DNA from: Lathyrus oleraceus
Lineage: Eukaryota > Streptophyta > Magnoliopsida > Fabales > Fabaceae
DNA length: 64,000 nucleotides
Assembly: GCF_024323335.1 (NCBI RefSeq)
Contig: NC_066581.1
Coordinates: forward strand, 443,945,816-444,009,815
Reading direction: 5' to 3'
Shown: positions 56,661-64,000 of the stretch, one piece after another
How the letters are laid out: the number at the start of each line of letters is the position of its first letter
Numbering within the stretch: position 1 is the first letter of the stretch
The notes under the pieces: generated by a model
What the model saw: only the letters and a program-made list of their open reading frames with translations
Told to the model about the DNA's origin: nothing
The model's database searches: none
Position numbers and translations under genes: made by a program

Positions 56661-58205
56661 CATATATCAGTTGTCCTTAGACCTGACTCTTTTAATGATC
56701 ACTTCATTTTCTTTATTAGTAATCAGACATTCAGCTTTTGTGAAGTTTACATTTAGACCTTGGTCACATAGTTGACTGATGCTGATTAGGTTTGCAGTCA
56801 GTCCTTTAACAAGTAGCACATTGTCAAGGTTAGGGACTCCAGGGCAGTTTAGCTTTCAAATCCTCTTGATTTCACCCTTTGCTCCATCGCCAAAGATTAC
56901 ATAGCTGGTGGCATGAGGATGAAGGTCAATTAGCAGGTTTTTGCTTCCAGTCATGTGTCTGGAGCATCCACTATCAAAATACCAGTCTTCTTTGGCTGAA
57001 ACTCTGAAGAAAGTGTGAGCTATCAGGTTAGTAACACCAGTCCTAGGAACCCATTGTTTTCTGTTGACAGGGATGTGGTGTTTGGGTCTAGGTTGATGAT
57101 GAGAAGGACTAGGATAACCATACAACTTAAAGCAGAATGGTTTTATGTGGCCAAATTTTCCACAGTAATAACATCTCCATCTTTGGTGTTTTTCTTTATG
57201 TTGTCTTTCCTTATGATGTTGTGACACATTATGTGACATCTTTGGTTTGTTACCAGTGTGACTACACTCAGGTTTGGATTCATTGAACCCAAGGCCAGAC
57301 TTGTCTCCTGCCATTTTTCCAATCTGGAGAATTTTGTCTAAGGTGTCAGATCCATTGTTTAGCATTCTGACATACTTTGTCATCTCATCCAGTTTGGAGT
57401 TCAAGAACACTGCTTCAGTCTTCAACTTAGAGATGGTTTCCAAGTGTTCTGTCTTCTCATCCTCTAGTTGTGTTATCAATTTCTTTTGACTTTCCACTTG
57501 TTGACACACTTCTTAACTTCTGTGACACAATTTTCTGTAGGTAGTGGCTAACTCATCAAAGGTTACTTCATCATCACTTGAGTCTTCATCAGAACCCCAT
57601 CTTCCAGTCAAGGCAGTTACAAGATTTGCAGACTCTCCTTCTGTTTCACTTTCATCAGACCAAGTAGCAGCAAAACTCTTCTTCTGTTTCTTGAGGTAGG
57701 TCCCACATTCAGCTCTAATGTGTCCATACCCATCACATTCATGGCACTGAACTCCTTTTCCTTGTTTGGACTTTTCATCAGATCTTGTTCTTTTTCCAGC
57801 ATCATTGGACCTACTGATGTCAGATGAGATGTTCTTGACATTAGACTTAGACCTTACATCCATCTTTTTCGGAAGTTTGTTGAACTGTCTTCCTAGTAAT
57901 GCTACATCATTTGCCAGATCTTCATCAGTATCTTGACCACTTTCTTCCTCTTTCTCTTCAGTGTTTGACATGAAGGCTATGCTTTTGACTTTCTTTTCAG
58001 ATCTGTCACACATTCCTAACTCAAATGTTTGGAGGGATCCAATTAGCTCATCCACTCTCATATTGCAAATGTCTTGAGATTCTTCTAAGGCTGTCACTTT
58101 CATGGCAAATCTCTTGGGAAGTGACTTGAGTATTTTCCTCACTAGTTTTTCAACTGACATCTTCTCACCCAGGGCTCCTGAGGCATTAGCAATTTCAAGG
58201 ATATT
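56661..58205 (-). pseudogene. Copia gag-protease fragment, truncated at both ends
   Basis: Minus strand, one frame with a single TAA at 57513-57515: gag core EKLVRKILKSLPKRFAMKV, DELIGSLQTFE (58130-58030), acidic stretches, CCHC knuckle CHECDGYGHIRAEC (about 57750-57709), coiled-coil (57505-57350), second knuckle CYYCGKFGHIKPFC (about 57177-57130), and protease DWYFDSGCSRHMTG (about 56985). It ends after a GLTANLISISQL-type region at the Ogre B LTR break. It lacks the gag start, integrase, RT and LTRs. It differs from the Sirevirus-like element at 31764 and comes from another Copia family with two knuckles. Confidence 0.85.
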
Positions 58206-61200
58206 CGTACCGGGGTATTCGTTACCATTAGAGATATTGACTAAATCCAAGGTAAATCATACAAGTCGAGTCGCCACCGCACTTCTATTTATCCAAAGGA
58301 ATGGTTAGAAAGCGAACAAAAACCTAAAAGTTTTAACAAAAACTAGTAAAAGAAACAGAGATCTGGGTAAGGGGGTTGGTTATGCAATGGGAAGGTGTTA
58401 GGCACCCAAAACATCCTAGGTACTCCTAGGGAGCCCTTTTCATACTTGTTACAAAGGTTGTTGTTTTTGTGAAAAAATTTGTTTGTGTAAACATGATTGA
58501 AGAGATGAGAGGAGAATGTACAAGTCTATTTACATTTTGTGTTTGGATGGATAAACCCATTGCCTACGTACCATCTTATAAAAAGATTAGGATCAAAACC
58601 TCGTAGTTCGGGGTAAAAATCTCAAAACAAGTTGGTGAATTGATTGGTCCAAAAGCCTTAAGGTCTTTTGTTATCAAGGGGAGAAAACTCAACCAAACCA
58701 CAAATCCACCATGTGAGGATAGCTTCAACATGCTAGTGAGCGATTAACCCTATAATAAGCATGGAAGACTCATTGTCCATCACTAAGGATATAGGTGAGT
58801 ATTACATCTACCACAAGGATAACTCAAACCTAATAGCTAAAGGTTATGGAAAGTTTGATTAAGAAGTGGCCATTGGAACCACAAAAAGAAATTTGAATGG
58901 GTTATATTTACCAATTAGAAGTATGTACAAAATGGTCAAAGTTGACTTAAAGATTCAATTCAAAATAAGTGTTATGAAAAGAAAGTTTGAAAATCAAAAG
59001 CATAAGGCTTAGGTTTCTAATGTTTGAAAACAAAAGTTAAATGTTTGCACAAAAGGTTTTGGCTTGGGTTAGAGTGGAGAGAAGAAGAAGAAAGGCTAAG
59101 TCCTAAGCAAAGCAAAAAGATAAGGGATAAGAAATGAAACCACACTAGGAGTTCCTCTCTTGAGATCATATTGATGATCCAAGTAGCTCCCATCCTTTGG
59201 AATAAGCAACCACAAAGTATAAGCAATCAAACAAGTCTCATAAGAGATCCTCAATGTGTCTTGTATCTTCCACTTGAATGAACATGGTAATGATCCTCCA
59301 ATTAAGCTCAAATAGGAACTCCTAACACAAAAGCACACACATCAAAAGTTCCATGAAGTAAAACAAGAATGGACAAGAGTGAGTTTAGAGATTTGGTCCT
59401 TCTAATCCATCTTCATCATTAAGATCTTTTTACTCCAATTTTGCATAAGGAATGTTCTAGGATCTAAGTCCAATTCTCCATTTCTTTGCTAAGGGAAAGT
59501 CCTAGAAACTAAGTCCATTTCTTTGCATTTTGGTCCACAACAAACAAAACAAAAACACAAGCACAATAATATATACACAATTATATGCTCAAGTGAGCAA
59601 AAGGCAAATGACATTAACATAAACATGTGCTCAAATGAGCAAAGAGAAAAGCAAATGGATAATATATGCAAGAAAAGTAAGTTGCATAAAAGTAAATTGC
59701 ATAAAATAAATGTTAATTGTTAATGGTTAGTGTTAGTAGTTAGTGTGCCATAAGGCAAATTTAGCGCTATGTTAAGCAATCGTAATTGGACTTATGTAGA
59801 AGTCACAACTATCTGAGGTCGGCCAATAATAATGTAGGCAACAAACACAAGTTTGGAGTCTTGATTAGTGAACCAAGTCCCAACAACTTGCCATGCCAAA
59901 AAGAAAAAGAGAAATGATCTTGTATTGGTTTAAGCCTTTTGCATGATTTAAAAGACAACCTATCCTTAATGCAAAGCCATTCACTTGATCAATTGATCAA
60001 GATGAATTAGATTTGAATCAAGGAAGATTAAATCTCCCTAACCAATGCTAACTTATCAACCTTCAACTCATTGATCAAGAAGAAAAGAAGTAGAAGAAGA
60101 AGAAGGAGAAGATGGATAAGAGAAATGGAAATGGCAAAAATTAAAGTGCATTAAATGAAATACAATGTACCAATACTCATATGTTGACCAATAACATTGA
60201 AAGTCAAGGTCAAACAATCAAAATCAGAAGTGAGATGAAGATTGAGAGTCAAGAAATGAATAAACTATTTTTGGCATTTTTTTAATATTTAAAATAAAAT
60301 TGAATTAAAATAAAAGAAAAGGTCAAACTTCAAAATTACTTCAAATCAACCTTGAAAGGTCTAAGTAATTTATCCTAAGTTCAACAAGGTCAAACAAAGT
60401 TTGACAAAAAATTTCAGCATTTTTAAAAGTCAGAAACTATTTTTAATCAATTAAAAATGAATAAAAATAGCCTAATTGAACTAAAATCTCAAATAAATCT
60501 CAAATCAATTTAAAAATTGATGAGAATATTTTTCATAGATCCATCATCATTCAAATAGGTTAGGAAAATATTTTTTGTATTTTTTGAATATCAAAAACTA
60601 TTAAAAATGAATTAAAAATAACCAGAAAAGAGAAAATTCACAAAAAATATCAAATGACAAAATAAAAAATATTAAAAATCAGAAATAGAAACTAGAATTT
60701 ATTTGGGAAATAATGCAATTGGTCCCATAATTTTTTGATTAAAAATGAAAGAGATATGATTTTTGAAATAAAAGGAATTAAAATCAGAAAATAAAAAAGG
60801 CAAAAAAAACAAGGAGCATTGGATCTGAGCTCATTAATTGAGCTGGCAGATCACACGCTCCTAAGGTGCGCGCCTATGGTGATCCACGGTCAATGCACAC
60901 ATAGGGAAAAGAAATAGAAGTCATAACAAGCAATGGTCCTGATTGAATCTGGAAAACAAATCACACGGCCAGGATTCAAACTGGAGAGGATGAAGCCACC
61001 GGAGCCACCGTCTTCTCCGGTGAGCTTGCAGATTCCGGCCAAATTGCAGAAACTCAAAAGGCAACCAAATTGTGTGATCTAAACATCATTAGAAAGCTGG
61101 GATGATGTACACCATCCCTGTACCATCCATTTTCCCTCTAGATCTCCATAGTGTGAGAAATCAGTGATGGAAAAATCTGGTGTTCATCATGAACTCAATG

Positions 61201-63066
61201 AATTTCAAAAATTAAAAGCATAAACATGATGTCTCTATTGAGAGGACTTCAGCCAACACAAAATCTAAGCCAATAGGCCCATGGATTAGGAGAATCGAAG
61301 AAAATACCAGTTGGAGTGTGTGCTTAAATTCTGGTAGCTTGAGCTTGATGCCTTGCTTGCTTTACCAAAACAGAAGTTCAATGAGATGTATGGTGAAGGT
61401 CTAGAAGCATTAGATCTAAGAATACAACCAGATGAAGTTGAATTCTAGATCTGAAAATTTTGAGAGAAATGCAATTGCTTCTTTAGTGATTGTTAGGGAG
61501 AGAATTCTGCAGCATTTCAGGTTGAATTGGGGTCTCTCATGGAAGCTCACATGCCATGTATTTATAGCCAATGCCATGCTGAAAGTGTGATTTCAAACTT
61601 GCATGAATGAAGGGGGGCTCCATGCATGGGCCTGTACAGGCGCATGGAGGGCCCAATTCCACATGAATTGGCAAGCTGAGATCATGAATGAATGAAATGG
61701 ACGTGCAATTTTGATGCAATCAGCTCATGCATGGTAATTGAATCAAGTTTTCCCAAAAATGCACTTAAAGTTCTCCTCTTCGAAAAAGATATTTGCCAAA
61801 TCCAAAAGTAGCCATATGAGTAATGGTTGGAAAGGTATTAATGTAAGTAACAATTGTTATGTTGGTCAAACATCCATTTGGAATGTGGAAATTTAGGAAA
61901 TTTGAGTTTAAAGTGTGATGTGCAAAACATGTCAAGGCAAGGTTTCTAAAATTGGCCAACTTTCAAGCCCTTCTGTTTTGATGATGCAAGATTCAAATGG
62001 AAAAACCTCCAACATCAAGTTTGTAGATATTTTCAAAACAATCAAAATGGAATTAAATTGTGCATCATTTGGATTTTTTATGAAGGAGTTATGGGCACTT
62101 GAAGTTGGACTTTTTTGACTTTTAATGCCTTTGGCCAAAAAGGACCTATAATGTCTTGCATTATCACATGTGTTTCCTTTGAGATTTTGAGATTTTGTTC
62201 AACATAACATTTGAAGTAGACATACTAAGCTTTCCAATTCCTTTGATCCCACCTTAAAATCATAAAAAAATGAATGAGTTATGTCCTTGGTAAGTTGACC
62301 CATAATTAGGGTTTTAGTCAAAATGACCTATAATGTATTGGACTGGCAGATGGTCTTCCAAGCTTCAAATCAAATTTTGATGAACATGAAAGTTGTTCAT
62401 ATTTTCGTTAAAAACATTTTGTATTTTGGGACCATCTCCATTTGACCAACATATAAAAAGTTAGGTCTCAATGCATTTCAAGATAGTCAGATGAATTGAC
62501 TAATCAACTTTCCAAGTCCACAACTCATATCTTGATGAATTGATGATTGAGGACACTCAAATAAGTTCAAATATGCATGAAATGAAGAGCTAAAGAAATT
62601 CCCTTTATTATCTTTGACCATGGGTTGAGGTTGCTTCATGAGCAAGGCATTGTGGTGCACGGATGAATTAGGGTTTCTCTGGGGAACAAACCTCAAATCC
62701 TTTGACTTGCATTGAGGTACTAGGGAGACACATTTGATGGATGAGATCTTTGGGAACCATTACCATGCTTGCTATCATCTCTTTTTGACCATGTCTTTAT
62801 ACATAGGATCTCCTAGAAGCTTTGGACCTTGTAATTGCTCAAACTACAAACAAAAGATGTTAGTGACATATTTTTGTGCTTTTGGTTAGTAAACAAAATA
62901 AGAAAAGCAATGATATACAATTCAAGCATGCTTGGTGATCTCAAACCACTCTCAAGAAGTCACACCCAAAGGGAAAAGGAACCAGGATGCTCAATGATCC
63001 TTGAGGCTATGCAATGCAATGTTATGATGCCATGAGAGATCTTAGGGACAAAATTGGGGTCTTACA
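58206..63066 (-). repeat. Ogre C 3' LTR (about 4.9 kb)
   Basis: Starts (minus) at 63066 TGTAAGACCCCAATTTTG next to a PPT and runs to about 58206, where the last 10-15 bases of U5 are lost at the Copia junction. It is the A subtype: GGTGTATTCG/ATTTATTGATTAAACC-like end and AGTCGCCACCGCACTT. TATA box at 61558-61567; CCTAGG block at 58415-58430; U3 repeats of GACCTATAATG near 62140 and 62326. Confidence 0.85.
61558..61567 (-). promoter_or_regulatory. Putative TATA box, Ogre C LTR
   Basis: Minus strand CTATAAATAC about 1.5 kb from the LTR start, as in LTR2 (15637-15646). Confidence 0.6.
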
Positions 63067-63081
63067 GATGCCCCTATTTAA
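63067..63081 (-). promoter_or_regulatory. Polypurine tract, Ogre C
   Basis: Minus strand AAATAGGGGCATC directly before the LTR start. Confidence 0.85.
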
Positions 63082-64000
63082 GGTCATTCTAGCCGGAGAA
63101 GGGAAGGTTAAAATCTTCGTCTCGACGAGGTAGAATGGGCTTAAATAATAACAAAGAGACGAATTTTGGTCCCTAAGAGACCTCATGATGCAAATGTATG
63201 TATGCAAAAGGTAAAACTCTGTGGGGATAAGCGTCCACAAAGGTAAAGACAATCAAGAAACACTGACAATCCAAATGAGTGATACATTCCATGGGACAAA
63301 ATCCTGGAGACTCTTATGGGGATAAGAAAGAAATGCGTGAGCAGGGCATGACTCAAAGTTTGGGGAGCAGAATTCCAAAGGGAAAACAATGGAAAGACTC
63401 GAGCTGACTCGAAGAGGCCCGTATTGGGGAATATGCCAATACAGCAAGAACGATCCACAACGGACTTCGTTGGGGATGTCCAAAAAGACTCTCCTGGGGA
63501 AGCAGCGAGATGAGGTGTTATCAGTTACTGGGTAACAAGCTCAATGAGACATGTGATCTGAACACCGGTATAAGGGTGAGAGAATAACATGCTCGGGAAG
63601 AATGAATATCTAAGACCGGTATAAGGGTGAGAGACATCAACCAACCAAATCATCTGAGGAAGACCTAAAAGGTATATTTCAACTCAGGAAACCTGACTCC
63701 AGAGGGGACTAAAAGTCATAATAGGGAGCAGAAAGGGAGGAACACCAGGGATACCGGTTACTGGGCATATAATAGGTGACCAACCAAAGCGTGAATTGGG
63801 GAATATTCCCAATACACTCATCATCCAAAAAGAGGGCAAAAAGCAAACTCGATTAAGGGATGGACATTCGATTCCAAAATGGGGATACGAATCTTACTCA
63901 ACAGGGGAAGAACAAAAGGCTTCGACCAAAGAGCGCATGAGATATATTATCTATTACCGTCAGAACATAGATAATACACTCGCATGGAAGATTATCCACA
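63082..64000 (-). other. Ogre C 3' untranslated region (runs off the window)
   Basis: Similar to the Ogre B 3' UTR near the PPT (GGTCATTCTAGC, GGTTAAAATCTT, GGTCCCTAAGA, CTCATGATGCA). It contains ACCGGTATAAGGGTGAGAG twice (63564 and 63615) and TTACTGGGTA-type words. No coding frame; integrase should follow to the right. Confidence 0.78.

Overview
The window is plant nuclear DNA made almost entirely of nested, mostly decayed LTR retrotransposons. I found no host gene, tRNA, rRNA or organelle-derived gene. A legume of the pea/vetch tribe (Fabeae) fits best: the dominant component is Ogre-like (Tat lineage Ty3/Gypsy) DNA with LTRs of several kb, a tRNA-Arg-type primer binding site, an extra ORF before gag, an intron between protease and reverse transcriptase, and a second RNase H. 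The organism is inferred, not proven.

Layout. 1-5743: Ty1/Copia element (Angela/TAR/Tork type, +) with an uninterrupted 1319-residue gag-pol and its 3' LTR; the 5' LTR lies left of the window. It sits inside ORF1 of Ogre A (-), of which the ORF1 start, leader, PBS and a 5.4-kb LTR are seen (5744-12300). 12301-12470 is a plus-oriented scrap of Ogre U5 that forms an inverted repeat with the next Ogre LTR (12471-17159, -). 17160-18798 and 27267-28963 are the two halves of an unassigned LTR-like repeat, split by a young Tekay/Del-type chromovirus (18799-27266, -) with 1965-bp LTRs, a TATGG target duplication and an intact 1489-codon gag-pol-chromodomain frame.

28964-41967: Ogre E (+), an old pol fragment (protease end, intron, RT, RNase H, second RNase H, start of integrase) interrupted by a Sirevirus-like Copia element (31764-41568, +; 995-bp LTRs, GTATG target duplication) that has many stops and frameshifts but keeps a third, env-like ORF. 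41968-56660: Ogre B (-), nearly full length but dead: its 3' LTR carries a ~2-kb internal deletion that removes the TATA region, and protease, RT and integrase each have lesions at or near catalytic residues. 56661-58205 is a piece of another Copia gag-protease (-). 58206-63066 is the 3' LTR of Ogre C (-), and 63067-64000 is its PPT and 3' untranslated region, running off the right edge.

Relative order read from nesting and LTR differences: Ogre E is oldest, the Sirevirus insertion into it is intermediate (about 32 differences seen by eye in 995 bp between its LTRs), and the Tekay insertion is the most recent datable event (4 differences seen by eye in 1965 bp). Only the Copia element at the left edge and the Tekay element still have complete coding capacity. 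Nothing here looks like a new cellular system; the points of interest are in retroelement architecture: phased GTTAACCGGTTAAC palindromes in the Tekay LTR, a reconstructable Ogre intron, an inverted U5 repeat, repeated purine tracts in the Sirevirus, and tandem repeats in the Ogre 3' UTR.
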